Shown in pieces: positions 9,205 to 17,837 of a DNA stretch of 64,000 nucleotides. Position numbers and translations under genes: made by a program. The notes beneath the pieces were generated by a model. It had not been told where the DNA came from. It saw only the letters and a program-made list of their open reading frames with translations, and did no database searches. The number at the start of each line of letters is the position of its first letter. The first letter of the stretch is position 1. Where the stretch lies: contig NZ_JAHESD010000024.1 of the NCBI RefSeq assembly GCF_018598585.1, forward strand, positions 1-64,000. The letters are read 5' to 3'. This DNA comes from Chryseosolibacter indicum (lineage in GTDB: Bacteria > Bacteroidota > Bacteroidia > Cytophagales > Cyclobacteriaceae).

Positions 9205-10557
9205 ATGCACTTTGGATTTAATGATTTTCCCACCCGCGTAGCATTCCGGGTAATAATTTTAGGACTAACGATGGCCTTGTTCATCTTTATGATATCGAGG
9301 CCTAATATGCTATTTGCCGCTATTTTAACCTTTATCATTATAATAGGGCAATTGGTAGAGATCTGCCGTTTTGTTAGTCAAACCAACCGTAAGCTTACAC
9401 GCTTTCTTGAATCCGTAAAGTATTCCGATTTTATTTCCGGCTTTACTTCTGATAATAAGCTTGGCAAAAGTTTTCGTGAGCTTAACGTAGCATTTAACGA
9501 AGTGCTTGAGGCCTTTAGAAAAGCGCGTTCAGAAAAAGAAGAGCATTGGCAATATCTTAATTCGGTAGTTCAACAGGTCCGAACAGGTATACTATCTTTT
9601 GATGCAGAAGGCAACGTACAGCTAATGAATGCAAATGCTAAGCGATTCATGAATGTTACTTCCATCAAAAATATAAAAGAGCTTATTCAAATCAATGCAA
9701 AACTGTATCATGCTATAAATAGTGTTGAACCAGGCAAAAGCGAACTTTATAAGGGAAGTAACGAGCTATACCTCACCATACAGGCTACAGAATTGCGCAT
9801 ACGGGCAATAGACGTAAAACTGGTAACACTTCAGAACATTCAGCCTGAATTACAAAAGCAGGAACTTGAAGCCTGGCAAAATTTAACCCGCGTATTACGT
9901 CATGAGATCATGAATTCAATTACACCTATTTCCTCACTTACCTCTACGCTAAGAGATATTCTTGAGCAGGAGATGGTAAGGAAGGATGGCCACTGGGAAT
10001 TAAAGGAAGAAGGAGCAGATGATCTCAAAGAAGGGCTCAGTACTATTGAAAACCGTAGTCGTGGTTTAATTAAATTCATTGACGCCTATCGTGAATATAC
10101 TTCACTGCCTAAACCCCATTTATCAACGATAAGACTGAAAGACCTTCTCGATAAGGTAGCGCAGCTGATGAAGAATGAGATCAGGAAAACGAAAATCGCA
10201 TTTCACTGCGAGTGCTCATCAGACTACCTGACGATACAAGCTGACCTGGAAATGATAGAGCAGGTATTGATTAACCTGTTGAAAAATGCCGTAGAAGCAA
10301 TGATGGAAACAGAAAATGCTCGGCTGCAATTAATAGGCAGGTATGAAGAAAATGCTGTAATTATCGAAGTAACTGACAATGGCCCTGGGATTATTAAAGA
10401 AGCACTGGAGCATATATTTGTCCCTTTCTATACAACCAAGCGAACCGGTTCAGGTATTGGACTAAGTCTTTCTCGGCAGATCATGCAAATGCATAATGGC
10501 TCCCTATCGGTTGTCTCAGAACCGGATGTAAAAACAACCTTTACCCTTAAGTTCTAA
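9205..10557 (+). CDS. Membrane-bound sensor histidine kinase
   Basis: A 450-residue kinase, the likely partner of the regulator just upstream. Two membrane helices occupy about residues 12-52, with almost no periplasmic loop between them, so it probably senses membrane or cytoplasmic signals. A linker and a PAS-like region (about 113-215) precede the dimerisation helix with phosphoacceptor His233 in LRHEIMNSITPISSL. The ATPase domain has the N box NLLKNAVEAMM, G1 DNGPGI and G2 GSGIGLSLSRQI. The short extracytoplasmic part and the NtrB-like HEIMN motif suit a kinase paired with a sigma-54 activator. It begins at an ATG 47 bases after the regulator stop. Confidence 0.93.
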   Translation: MHFGFNDFPTRVAFRVIILGLTMALFIFMISRPNMLFAAILTFIIIIGQLVEICRFVSQTNRKLTRFLESVKYSDFISGFTSDNKLGKSFRELNVAFNEVLEAFRKARSEKEEHWQYLNSVVQQVRTGILSFDAEGNVQLMNANAKRFMNVTSIKNIKELIQINAKLYHAINSVEPGKSELYKGSNELYLTIQATELRIRAIDVKLVTLQNIQPELQKQELEAWQNLTRVLRHEIMNSITPISSLTSTLRDILEQEMVRKDGHWELKEEGADDLKEGLSTIENRSRGLIKFIDAYREYTSLPKPHLSTIRLKDLLDKVAQLMKNEIRKTKIAFHCECSSDYLTIQADLEMIEQVLINLLKNAVEAMMETENARLQLIGRYEENAVIIEVTDNGPGIIKEALEHIFVPFYTTKRTGSGIGLSLSRQIMQMHNGSLSVVSEPDVKTTFTLKF

Positions 10558-10692
10558 TCCCTTCATTTCGTAGAATAATAAGGCCGCTTAACATTCAAAT
10601 CATAGAAAGTTAATAGAAGCCTTAAAATTATTTATTATATTTATTCTATCCCCCTAAGTAAAAATAAAGGTTTAACACTTAATTCAGGTGCC

Positions 10693-11049
10693 ATGAGATC
10701 TAACATTGTCATTGCAGGAGGCTTGTTACTATTCCTGGCAATAGTAATTACTACCCTACGTCCACCAATGTCCATGCGGACAGAAAAACATTCCATCACA
10801 GAACAAGGTGTTGTGGTAGAAATGTATGAGACTGCATTTAAAGACCTTGTTGTAAAACTTCAAGGGCAGGCTTCTACTTTCTATATAAATGTAAATAAGC
10901 GCGATAAAATAGATCTTGCTGCGTTAAAGGATAAACTACTTAATAAAAAGGTGATGATTCAATACGATGAACCTTTGTTCAAAAACAAGTCTGAGCACTT
11001 CATTTCAAAACTCGAATATGACGGAGAAGTTATCTACTCAGACAAATAA
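10693..11049 (+). CDS. Small membrane-anchored hypothetical protein
   Basis: A 118-residue protein with one N-terminal hydrophobic segment (about residues 4-22) and a soluble remainder of about 95 residues. That remainder looks like a small beta-rich domain (GVVVEMYETAFKDLVVKLQG, then a lysine-rich helix). No family was recognised. It lies 135 bases after the kinase gene, on the same strand, and ends at a bidirectional terminator. It could share the kinase transcript, but the gap leaves room for its own promoter. Confidence 0.65.
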   Translation: MRSNIVIAGGLLLFLAIVITTLRPPMSMRTEKHSITEQGVVVEMYETAFKDLVVKLQGQASTFYINVNKRDKIDLAALKDKLLNKKVMIQYDEPLFKNKSEHFISKLEYDGEVIYSDK

Positions 11050-11067
11050 GAAAACATTGCATCAAAT

Positions 11068-11099
11068 AAAAAAAGTAAGGTCATCGCCTTACTTTTTTT
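11068..11099. terminator. Bidirectional terminator
   Basis: AAAAAAAGTAAGG pairs with CCTTACTTTTTTT around the six-base loop TCATCG, so both strands end in a T run. It serves the plus-strand gene ending at 11049 and the minus-strand fabF ending at 11124. Confidence 0.9.
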
Positions 11100-11123
11100 A
11101 TTTTATAAAACAACAAGTTGTGC

Positions 11124-12377
11124 TTACTCAACTTTCTTAAATACCGCACTTGCGTTGTGACCACCAAAGCCAAAAGTATTGCTTAATGCAACTTTAACAT
11201 CTTTTTTAAGTTTGCTACCAATTACAATATTTAATCCTGAAGGAAGTTCCGGATCAAGTTGTTGGGTATTAATTGTAGGAGGGATTATACCAGTTTCTAT
11301 TGCCTTGATACAGATAATTGCTTCTGTGGCACCTGCGGCACCCAGTAAATGTCCTGTAGCCGATTTAGTAGCACTGATGTGTAAATGATCGGGTTTTTCT
11401 CCGAAAAAGTTTACTACGGCTTTCATCTCACTTACATCTCCTAATGGTGTAGAGGTAGCGTGAGGATTTAAGTAATCTACTTCATGTGTTTTTACACCTG
11501 CATCTTCCAGCGCCCACTTCATGCCAAGCGCAGCACCTTTCCCTTCAGGATGCGTGGCTGTAAGGTGATAAGCGTCGGCCGACATACCTCCGCCAGCTAC
11601 TTCAGCGTATATTTTTGCACCCCGTCTCTTTGCATGTTCGTATTCCTCAAGTATCAAAGTTCCTGATCCCTCTCCCATCACAAAGCCATCGCGATCGATA
11701 TCAAACGGTCGTGAAGCTGTTTGAGGGTCATCATTTCTCGCTGATAAAGCTTTCATAGAAGCAAAACCACCAATACCCGCCTCGTTAATAGCAGCCTCTG
11801 AACCTCCGGTTACAATAATATCTGCCTTACCCCAACGGATGTAGTTCATGGCATCAATAATAGCTGTAGTTGAAGTAGCACATGCAGATACCGTTGTAAA
11901 GTTAGGCCCCATAAATCCGTATTTGATAGAAATCCATCCAGATGCAATATCAACAATCACTTTAGGAATAAAGTACGGGTTAATCCTTGGAGTACCATCA
12001 CCTCTTCCATATTCTATCATCTCCTGCTGGAAAGTATAAAAACCGCCATTCCCAGTTCCCCAAATTACGCCTACACGGGTTCTGTCTATTGCCCCTAAAT
12101 CCAAGCCTGAATCCTTTAGTGCTTCAGCTGTAGATACCATCGCATAATGTACAAAAGGATCCATCTTTCTGATGTCTGCCTTATCAAAATGATCTTGAGG
12201 ATTAAAACCTTTTATCTCACAGGCAAATTTTGTACGAAACTTAGCAGGATCGAATCTGGTAATGGTAGCTGCACCGCTTTTACCTTCAGTAAGGTTATTC
12301 CAAAACTCACTAACCGTGTTTCCTAAAGGCGTTAAAGCTCCGAGGCCAGTTACCACTACTCTTCTGGGTTGATTCAT
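11124..12377 (-). CDS. fabF: 3-oxoacyl-ACP synthase II
   Basis: A 417-residue beta-ketoacyl-ACP synthase, which condenses acyl-ACP with malonyl-ACP in fatty-acid chain elongation. The N-terminal RRVVVTGLGALTPLG is typical. The catalytic Cys lies in TVSACATST, and the two active-site His in NPHATSTPLGD and SATGHLLGAAG. The length equals that of ordinary FabF. It starts three bases after the stop of a TetR regulator and ends at a terminator, so the two form one transcript. No acpP or other fab gene is adjacent, unlike the usual housekeeping cluster. It may therefore be a second, regulated FabF. Confidence 0.93.
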   Translation of the reverse strand: MNQPRRVVVTGLGALTPLGNTVSEFWNNLTEGKSGAATITRFDPAKFRTKFACEIKGFNPQDHFDKADIRKMDPFVHYAMVSTAEALKDSGLDLGAIDRTRVGVIWGTGNGGFYTFQQEMIEYGRGDGTPRINPYFIPKVIVDIASGWISIKYGFMGPNFTTVSACATSTTAIIDAMNYIRWGKADIIVTGGSEAAINEAGIGGFASMKALSARNDDPQTASRPFDIDRDGFVMGEGSGTLILEEYEHAKRRGAKIYAEVAGGGMSADAYHLTATHPEGKGAALGMKWALEDAGVKTHEVDYLNPHATSTPLGDVSEMKAVVNFFGEKPDHLHISATKSATGHLLGAAGATEAIICIKAIETGIIPPTINTQQLDPELPSGLNIVIGSKLKKDVKVALSNTFGFGGHNASAVFKKVE

Positions 12378-12380
12378 AAT

Positions 12381-12971
12381 TTATATACTAATTTGGTCTA
12401 ATAGATTTTTACAATGAGAGACAATAATATTTATTGGTTCTTCAGATCTTTCAGCCCTCGAAAACATAACTGCACCTTCAATAGAACAAAAGATTACGTA
12501 AGCAAGCCTGCGAGCATCTGTTTCTTTTTTAAACTCTCCATGCTTTATGCCTTCTTCCAGTAGCTCTTCAATGAAGTCAATTATTAAATGAAGCTCTTTA
12601 ACAAGTACTCTTCTAAAGGAAGTGCGATAATCATCTACCTCAACGGCGGTGTTCAATAAAGGGCAACCTCCTTTTACTGGCGGGTTAAATACATATTCTT
12701 CGTAAAAGTCCAGAAACGCAAAAAGTTTGCGCTTGCTTGTATTAACTGTTGCTATTTTTTCACGTGCGCGTTGCCTCGTGGTGTTGATGGCATAACGAAA
12801 AGCTTCACGTGCAATCTCTTCTTTATCTTCAAAATTGCCATATATAGCCCCCTTTGTAAGCCCTGTTGCTTCAGTAAGGTCATTGAGAGACGTGCCATCA
12901 TACCCCTTCATATTAAATAAAGGAGCCGTTTTCTCAATAATGTATTGCCGTGTTCTTTCTGCCTTGCTCAC
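12381..12971 (-). CDS. TetR/AcrR family transcriptional regulator
   Basis: A 196-residue repressor. The helix-turn-helix is near residues 26-45 (TSLNDLTEATGLTKGAIYGNFEDKEEI in outline), and the remainder is the ligand-binding helical domain typical of the family. The first codon is GTG (complement of 12969-12971). It is the first gene of a two-gene unit with fabF. A perfect 14-base palindrome at 13002-13015 lies about 30 bases upstream of its start, so it very probably represses itself and fabF. The ligand could be an acyl-CoA or acyl-ACP, given its partner gene, but that is inference. Confidence 0.9.
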   Translation of the reverse strand: MSKAERTRQYIIEKTAPLFNMKGYDGTSLNDLTEATGLTKGAIYGNFEDKEEIAREAFRYAINTTRQRAREKIATVNTSKRKLFAFLDFYEEYVFNPPVKGGCPLLNTAVEVDDYRTSFRRVLVKELHLIIDFIEELLEEGIKHGEFKKETDARRLAYVIFCSIEGAVMFSRAERSEEPINIIVSHCKNLLDQISI

Positions 12972-13001
12972 GAGGCAAATATAAATAAAAATATTAAAAT
13001 T

Positions 13002-13015
13002 ATACCGTACGGTAT
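13002..13015. promoter_or_regulatory. Probable TetR operator
   Basis: ATACCGTACGGTAT is a perfect palindrome in an otherwise AT-rich gap between the tetR start and the end of the cupin gene. Its place immediately before tetR fits autorepression. Confidence 0.65.
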
Positions 13016-13057
13016 TTTTTATAAGTTACAAAAAAATACCAAAATCGACTGACAAGC

Positions 13058-13393
13058 CTAAGAAAGAAATTCCTCCCGGATGGGATTGAAACTATCTATT
13101 AATCTCAACGTCTTACTTAGTACTTGTATGGTATGCTTCTTATTTGAAGTAACAAAGAACATATCACCGGCTTTCAAATGCTGATCAGGTTCTCCTTCAC
13201 ATAGAAATAAAAGCTCACCCTCTGCTACATAGGTAGCCTGTTCATGAACATGAAAATGAAAAGGCTCGGGCTCGCTCCAGGGTCCATTAGTAAAATCAAT
13301 TACTACCATCATCAGGTTTTCTCCATGTATTAATCTTCTTTCAACACCTGACTTTACTTGTGTTATAGCCTGATTAGCTTTTAATATTGGCAT
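13058..13393 (-). CDS. Single-domain cupin protein
   Basis: A 111-residue protein formed by one cupin beta-barrel. Motif 1 reads PFHFHVHEQATYVAEGEL, supplying the metal-binding His and Glu residues. Motif 2 follows as GDMFFVTSNKKHTIQVLSK. There is no signal peptide. Small cupins of this type bind metal and either isomerise or oxidise small molecules or simply bind sugars; the substrate cannot be told. It stands alone, 85 bases upstream of tetR on the same strand, and is the last gene before a 590-base gap. Confidence 0.8.
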   Translation of the reverse strand: MPILKANQAITQVKSGVERRLIHGENLMMVVIDFTNGPWSEPEPFHFHVHEQATYVAEGELLFLCEGEPDQHLKAGDMFFVTSNKKHTIQVLSKTLRLIDSFNPIREEFLS

Positions 13394-13670
13394 TCTTATT
13401 TTTCCTTAAACGTTATTTTAATATTCACTGCAAATACAATAATAACAATACATACTGAATAACGTCATTCTTCTAGATGACAATGATAAAAGCCGATACG
13501 TCAATATCTATCAAACGGCATTATTTCCTTTAAGATTAGCTCCATTTTTCGTATTTTTAATCTCTTATCCCATCCCGATTTTTCCCTTTTTTAACATCTA
13601 TTCCTTTTAACAACAACTCCCCGACGAGTGGACAAAGAGTGCAGAGAGGGTGGAGAGAGTGTGGAGAATG

Positions 13671-13791
13671 TCTTGGAGAAGACTTAGAGAAGTCTCAGGG
13701 AAGTCTTAGAGGAGTCTCAGAGAAGCCTTAGATGAGCCTTAGAGAAGCCTCGGAGAAGTCTTAGGGAAAAGGTTTAGAAAAGGCTTGGTAA
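13671..13791. repeat. Degenerate 11-base tandem repeat
   Basis: About eleven consecutive 11-base units, such as TCTCAGGGAAG, TCTTAGAGGAG, TCTCAGAGAAG and CCTTAGAGAAG, run without a break. A purine-rich relative of the unit extends a little further upstream (about 13637-13670). The array sits in a 590-base gap (13394-13982) with no credible gene. It lies beyond the 3' end of the pectinesterase operon and upstream of the cupin gene. No terminator-like hairpin was seen in the gap. Confidence 0.75.
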
Positions 13792-13982
13792 TAGATCATC
13801 TACCAATTGTTACTATTTATCAGCGAAACGTGGGCATAAAGCACATTGTTAAATTTCAAAACACCTAAGGCGCCCCCCTAAGCCTTTGGAGGAGAAGTTT
13901 AAAGAGAAATGAAGAAAGCCTGATGAATTTAAGAGCAGGCTAAAAGCGTGAAGGATGCGTGAAGGAATTATTGAAGTTAAAA

Positions 13983-14957
13983 TCAAAAATGAGGAACCCA
14001 TTGATCAGTGCCTGCAAGTATTTTATGAGGTGTTAATTCTTTGACCTGCTTCTCAGTAAGCTTGTGCGACCAACTCACCCTCTTACCTGGTGCGCCTGGA
14101 CCAGTAGAATTATATTCAGCATAAAATGCAGTTTTCTCAGCATCGGGTTTATTCCAGTTGTGCCATCCCTCGGGGCGAATGTGTTTATCGAGAAAACAGT
14201 TTATAAAAATAGTTTTTGCATAAGGGCGCCAAGGCCTGCCTAAATAGTACGTGTTTGCAGGAGCATCACCCGTGATCTTGCAATTAATAAATACAAACCC
14301 ATGTTGTGTTTCTTCCAACGTAGATGCTGCTGTTACGTAACCACTTCCATCCTTACAGAAAATGGTACAATTCTCGAACACAGCAGTAGACCACCCGAAA
14401 ATAAAGTCTACCGTTCCTTCTATATAGCAATCTTTGTAATACTGCCTGCTTTTTTCACCGTGCGGATATAATGTATCCTGATAGCCCAAAAATCTGCAAT
14501 CCTTAAACTGCACGCGGTCGCCATCAACTCTTACCGCCACGGCTTGCCCTACAGGTCCAGAGGAATTTTCAAATGTGATGTTTTCCGCACTAAAATCATC
14601 ACCAAAAATATAGAAGCTAGTAGAACCTGTGGTTCCCTTCTCTTCTCCAAATCGATTCTTCTTAGAGGCGTAATCATCATAAGTTAAAATCGTTTTAGTT
14701 ACATCTTCTCCTATAAATTTCACGTTTGTTTTAGAGGGTGCCAGTGTAAGCTTTTCCTTGTAGGTTCCATTCTTTATAAAAATGTGTGTGGCTTGCTTCC
14801 GAAAATCAGGAATAGCATGAATAGCCTCCTGTACCGTTTTAAAATCTCCTGATCCATCTTGGGCAACAACAAAATCATAAGTAGGCTGGGCCAACACGCT
14901 AGCCTTTAAACCCAACCAGAAAGCAAACAGGATTTTAACTCTCAACAGAATTTGCAA
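13983..14957 (-). CDS. Pectinesterase (CE8)
   Basis: A 324-residue exported enzyme that removes methyl esters from homogalacturonan, giving pectate and methanol. A signal peptide of about 23 residues ends at SVLAQ. The parallel beta-helix carries the family motifs QDGSGDFKTVQEAI, VGQAVAVRV (oxyanion Gln), GYQDTLY (acid Asp), GTVDFIFG (nucleophile Asp) and LGRPWRPYAKT (substrate Arg). The length is normal for a bacterial CE8 enzyme. It is third in a minus-strand operon, six bases after the GH105 gene, and should act in the periplasm or at the surface before the GH28 enzyme. Confidence 0.95.
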   Translation of the reverse strand: MQILLRVKILFAFWLGLKASVLAQPTYDFVVAQDGSGDFKTVQEAIHAIPDFRKQATHIFIKNGTYKEKLTLAPSKTNVKFIGEDVTKTILTYDDYASKKNRFGEEKGTTGSTSFYIFGDDFSAENITFENSSGPVGQAVAVRVDGDRVQFKDCRFLGYQDTLYPHGEKSRQYYKDCYIEGTVDFIFGWSTAVFENCTIFCKDGSGYVTAASTLEETQHGFVFINCKITGDAPANTYYLGRPWRPYAKTIFINCFLDKHIRPEGWHNWNKPDAEKTAFYAEYNSTGPGAPGKRVSWSHKLTEKQVKELTPHKILAGTDQWVPHF

Positions 14958-14963
14958 TATCGT

Positions 14964-16184
14964 TTATTTAGAAGTTGTTGACGTATTATTAATGCTTTCG
15001 AATAGAATTGAAGCCATAATAAAAGGACCTACAGCTTTAGGATCGTTATCCCGTTTCTGCTCATTCACATAGTACTCGTAAGAACCATCTCTATAAGGCT
15101 TTCCTCCTAAACCTGCCACTGCACATACATTGGTAATATCTACAGAGCCGTCCGGATTTTCGCTTATAAATTGTTTAACCACTCCGTTATACGCCCTTTT
15201 TCCTTCTGATAAATATTTCTTATCTATATATCCTTTGCTTGCGCCTTTTAACAGGAAGTACGTAAACATTGAAGAAGCCGATGCTTCAAGGTAATTGCCT
15301 TCTCTTTTTCCCTGATCAACTACCTGGTACCACACACCTGTCTTCTTATCCTGGTACTTCATTATACCCTTAGCAAGTTTATCAGCAATGTCCAATATCT
15401 CTTTTCTCTTAGGGTGTTTCTCGGGCAGAAAGTCAAGCACATCTACCACTGCCATTGCAAACCACCCCATCGCTCTACCCCATACCTGGGGCGACCGCCC
15501 CGTCTGCTTGTCAGCCCATTTTTGTTCTTTGCTTTCATCCCAACCGTGGTAGAACAACCCATTCTTAGCATCATAAGTATATTTATCGATAAGGTGGAAT
15601 TGTAAAGCTACATCATCAAACAGTTCTGGCTCATTAAATTTAATCGCATACTGCGCAAGAAAAGGACTCCCCATGTATAAGCCATCGAGCCACATCTGGT
15701 GAGGGTAAATCTTCTTATGCCAAAAGCCACCTTCTGATGTTCGCGGATGTGTTCTCATCTGATCGCGTAATGCTTTAATTGCAATTTCATATTTATGTTC
15801 ACCTGTGCGCTCAAGCATGGCAAACAAAAACTTGCCGGAATTCACTTTGTCGATATTGTACTCCTGCGGTTTATATTTGTTGATGGTACCATCATCATTG
15901 ATCATTTCATCCGCGTAAAGCTTGATATAATTATAGTACTTCTCGTCACCCGTTTTCTTCCATACTTGTTCAATAGCACTGCATACCAGACCGTTTGTGT
16001 AGTTCCAGCGCGGCTCTGTGGCAAAGTCAAGCAACGATGGTCTTGGATTTCTCGCCATATCTGAGTCAGCCATGCGCACAGAAAATGGTTTGCTTGGAGC
16101 TTGTGATTTAGAAGCTGGTTGTGCACATGCGGCAAAATGTTGAACTACAAAAAAAAGTATGAGCGCACGAAGAACAAATTTCAT
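14964..16184 (-). CDS. Unsaturated rhamnogalacturonyl hydrolase (GH105)
   Basis: A protein of about 406 residues of the GH88/GH105 alpha-barrel type. It hydrates the 4,5-unsaturated uronic acid end left by pectate or rhamnogalacturonan lyases, releasing 5-keto-4-deoxyuronate for KduI. The ATG at 16184 is preferred over a codon ten residues earlier, because MKFVLRALILFFVVQHFAAC is then a clean lipoprotein signal with Cys as the lipidated residue. Family landmarks are HQMWLDGLYMGSPFLAQYA and RSPQVWGRAMGWFAMAVVDVL. It lies between the DUF4861 gene and the pectinesterase gene in one operon. Its presence implies a lyase somewhere in the genome; none is in this window. Confidence 0.92.
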   Translation of the reverse strand: MKFVLRALILFFVVQHFAACAQPASKSQAPSKPFSVRMADSDMARNPRPSLLDFATEPRWNYTNGLVCSAIEQVWKKTGDEKYYNYIKLYADEMINDDGTINKYKPQEYNIDKVNSGKFLFAMLERTGEHKYEIAIKALRDQMRTHPRTSEGGFWHKKIYPHQMWLDGLYMGSPFLAQYAIKFNEPELFDDVALQFHLIDKYTYDAKNGLFYHGWDESKEQKWADKQTGRSPQVWGRAMGWFAMAVVDVLDFLPEKHPKRKEILDIADKLAKGIMKYQDKKTGVWYQVVDQGKREGNYLEASASSMFTYFLLKGASKGYIDKKYLSEGKRAYNGVVKQFISENPDGSVDITNVCAVAGLGGKPYRDGSYEYYVNEQKRDNDPKAVGPFIMASILFESINNTSTTSK

Positions 16185-16245
16185 GGTTATTGTTATTGAG
16201 TAAACGATCAATTATTAATCAAACCCGTAAACATTACAATCAAAA

Positions 16246-17502
16246 TTACTTCCCTAACGATACCTTTACTGGTACTGCAAGCTCTTCTGCTGTTTTTGAA
16301 AGGTATTGCGTAAACTGATCTTTAGTTTTTATTCCATCTGGCTGGCCTACCCAGGCTGCACCAAAATAATATTCTATTTTACCATTGTTAGGTTTCAACA
16401 CAGCAATGTGACTGTATTTATCAGAAGCAATTTTAACGATGTTATCCGGGTTTACAAAGAGAACGAGACCGAGCTCATCTTTATTCAAGCTTTGCTTTCC
16501 ATAAGTAGCGAGATATGCCCAATGTTGTGCATCACCTTCACGGTAGATATATTCCGCATCTTTATCTTTAACAATCCCTGTACAGATATTCTCCGGGGCA
16601 GCGGTGATATCAAGGGTTTGGTGCGTGAGCAAGGTGCCAGCATGTATTGTGATTTTTGATTCGAGGTCATGTCTCTTTGCACCTATCTTCCATCCATAAT
16701 AATTAGTTTGAATAGAAGAAAATACAGAACCATTTTCAGGTATAGAACAGATCACGCTATCAGTTTTCTCTACGCGTATAGCAGCAGTATCACCTACAAA
16801 AGAACCTATTGAACCAAGCCCTAAAGACTTCCCTACTTTCATCACATCCATTCCCCATGGTTGCATCTCATGGTACGAGTCAAAGCCGTCGAGACCAACC
16901 TGGCTCAGTATCATTTTTGAGGTTTTCTTTCCGAATACATCAGTGGCATTGCGTTGATCGAGGTAGAAACGATAGCCAACCTTATCAGACTCCCACCCGG
17001 GTCCTTCATAACGTATAAACCAGGAGTGGTCTTTGTGTTCAGGAGGAACGCGCAAGTAATTCACGTTCACAAATTGCCCCCCTACGTATTCGCGATTGAT
17101 AAATTGGCCATCAACTTTGTGAGACAACTCAGCCTGTGTGCGCTTCGGGTAACTTCTTGTAGTTCTACCTGTAGGATTATACCTGATGTCAATCTTAACA
17201 TTTTCAAGAGCACCCAATTTATCAAGAACAAAAACTACCCCGTTGAACTGTTTGTCGTTAACATTATACTGTGATGGTATCTCCTGCCCCTTGTATACAA
17301 CTACAAAATTATTCACATTGAAGTCTTGCTTTTGTGCCTTAAGCTGTTCGGTAGTTAAATGAATGAACACACTTTCCCTTGGTGAGTTAAGTGGATTAGA
17401 AACTTCTACAGATATGCTTTTAGGAAATTGCTTTGATAATTGTTGTGCATAAGAATTACCAGTTACGCATAATAAAATAGTCAGCAGAAAAATTCTTAAC
17501 AT
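16246..17502 (-). CDS. DUF4861 family secreted protein
   Basis: About 418 residues from the ATG at 17502. The open frame runs further upstream to a TTG, but only this ATG gives a clean signal peptide (MLRIFLLTILLCVTGNSYA). The body matches the DUF4861 family found in pectin and alginate loci of Bacteroidota, often beside GH105 enzymes. Key stretches are KSISVEVSNPL near the start and YRFYLDQRNATDVFGKK in the middle. The biochemical role is not settled; a carbohydrate-active role is likely from context. It is first in the operon, with a sugar-type operator on its promoter (17647-17690) and a long leader containing a hairpin (17548-17587). Confidence 0.85.
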   Translation of the reverse strand: MLRIFLLTILLCVTGNSYAQQLSKQFPKSISVEVSNPLNSPRESVFIHLTTEQLKAQKQDFNVNNFVVVYKGQEIPSQYNVNDKQFNGVVFVLDKLGALENVKIDIRYNPTGRTTRSYPKRTQAELSHKVDGQFINREYVGGQFVNVNYLRVPPEHKDHSWFIRYEGPGWESDKVGYRFYLDQRNATDVFGKKTSKMILSQVGLDGFDSYHEMQPWGMDVMKVGKSLGLGSIGSFVGDTAAIRVEKTDSVICSIPENGSVFSSIQTNYYGWKIGAKRHDLESKITIHAGTLLTHQTLDITAAPENICTGIVKDKDAEYIYREGDAQHWAYLATYGKQSLNKDELGLVLFVNPDNIVKIASDKYSHIAVLKPNNGKIEYYFGAAWVGQPDGIKTKDQFTQYLSKTAEELAVPVKVSLGK

Positions 17503-17547
17503 AGTTTGGATAATGCTTTTAGCAAAACAATAAAAAATTATGCAGAA

Positions 17548-17587
17548 AGAAGAAGCCCGCATGATTACCAGGCACACGGGTTCTTCT
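17548..17587 (-). promoter_or_regulatory. Leader hairpin with U-rich tail, possible attenuator
   Basis: AGAAGAA-G-CCCG pairs with CGGGTTCTTCT, an 11-pair stem with a single bulged base and a 17-base loop. It lies in the leader of the DUF4861-GH105-pectinesterase mRNA, about 70 bases after the inferred start and 45 before the ATG. On the mRNA strand the stem runs into a pyrimidine tract and then a T run near 17531-17540, the shape of an intrinsic terminator. Confidence 0.45.
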
Positions 17588-17646
17588 AACCCAAACAAAA
17601 TGATCGCATATTTTTAGATGCTAAATTGTACAACAACACCTAAATA

Positions 17647-17664
17647 TGCGCAATCGATTGCATT
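17647..17664. promoter_or_regulatory. Uronate operator O1, DUF4861 operon
   Basis: TGCGCAATCGATTGCATT, with a perfect 12-base core palindrome GCAATCGATTGC (17650-17661). It overlaps the -7 box of the minus-strand promoter at 17661-17690. The same core is found before susC (28359-28376) and uxaA (48408-48425). Confidence 0.8.
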
Positions 17665-17690
17665 TTAGTGATCATATTTAAAACATCAAA
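17661..17690 (-). promoter_or_regulatory. Bacteroidota-type promoter, DUF4861-GH105-pectinesterase operon
   Basis: On the minus strand a TTTG (17687-17690) is followed by exactly 19 bases and TAAAATG (17661-17667). This matches the TTTG-N19-TAnnTTTG pattern except for one base in the -7 box. The susC promoter at 28374-28403 has the identical boxes and spacing. Confidence 0.7.
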
Positions 17691-17811
17691 GCAAAACCCG
17701 AAATATTTAGTAGGAAAGTTAGCAGTGCAGGGTGGGGTAAAGGCACTTAGCGGCGTCTTATTTTAGAGACCAGCAGCAACATTTAGATCCATTATACTTT
17801 TGTTTTTTGTT

Positions 17812-17834
17812 TATATTGCGCAACCGATTACACA
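17812..17834 (+). promoter_or_regulatory. kduI -7 box and operator O2
   Basis: TATATTG (17812-17818) runs straight into the operator half TGCGCAACCGATTACACA (17817-17834), which ends three bases before the kduI ATG. The -7 box and operator arrangement copies that of uxaA. The operator is less symmetric than O1. The centres of O1 and O2 are 170 bases apart. Confidence 0.65.
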
Positions 17835-17837
17835 GCT

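Noticed and set aside
13671-13791. CRISPR-like short repeats
   Set aside because: Units of 11 bases follow directly with no spacers, and no cas gene is in the window.
17503-17598. Extended N-terminus of the DUF4861 protein
   Set aside because: The longest frame begins at a TTG and would bury the signal peptide; the stretch is better read as untranslated leader with a hairpin.
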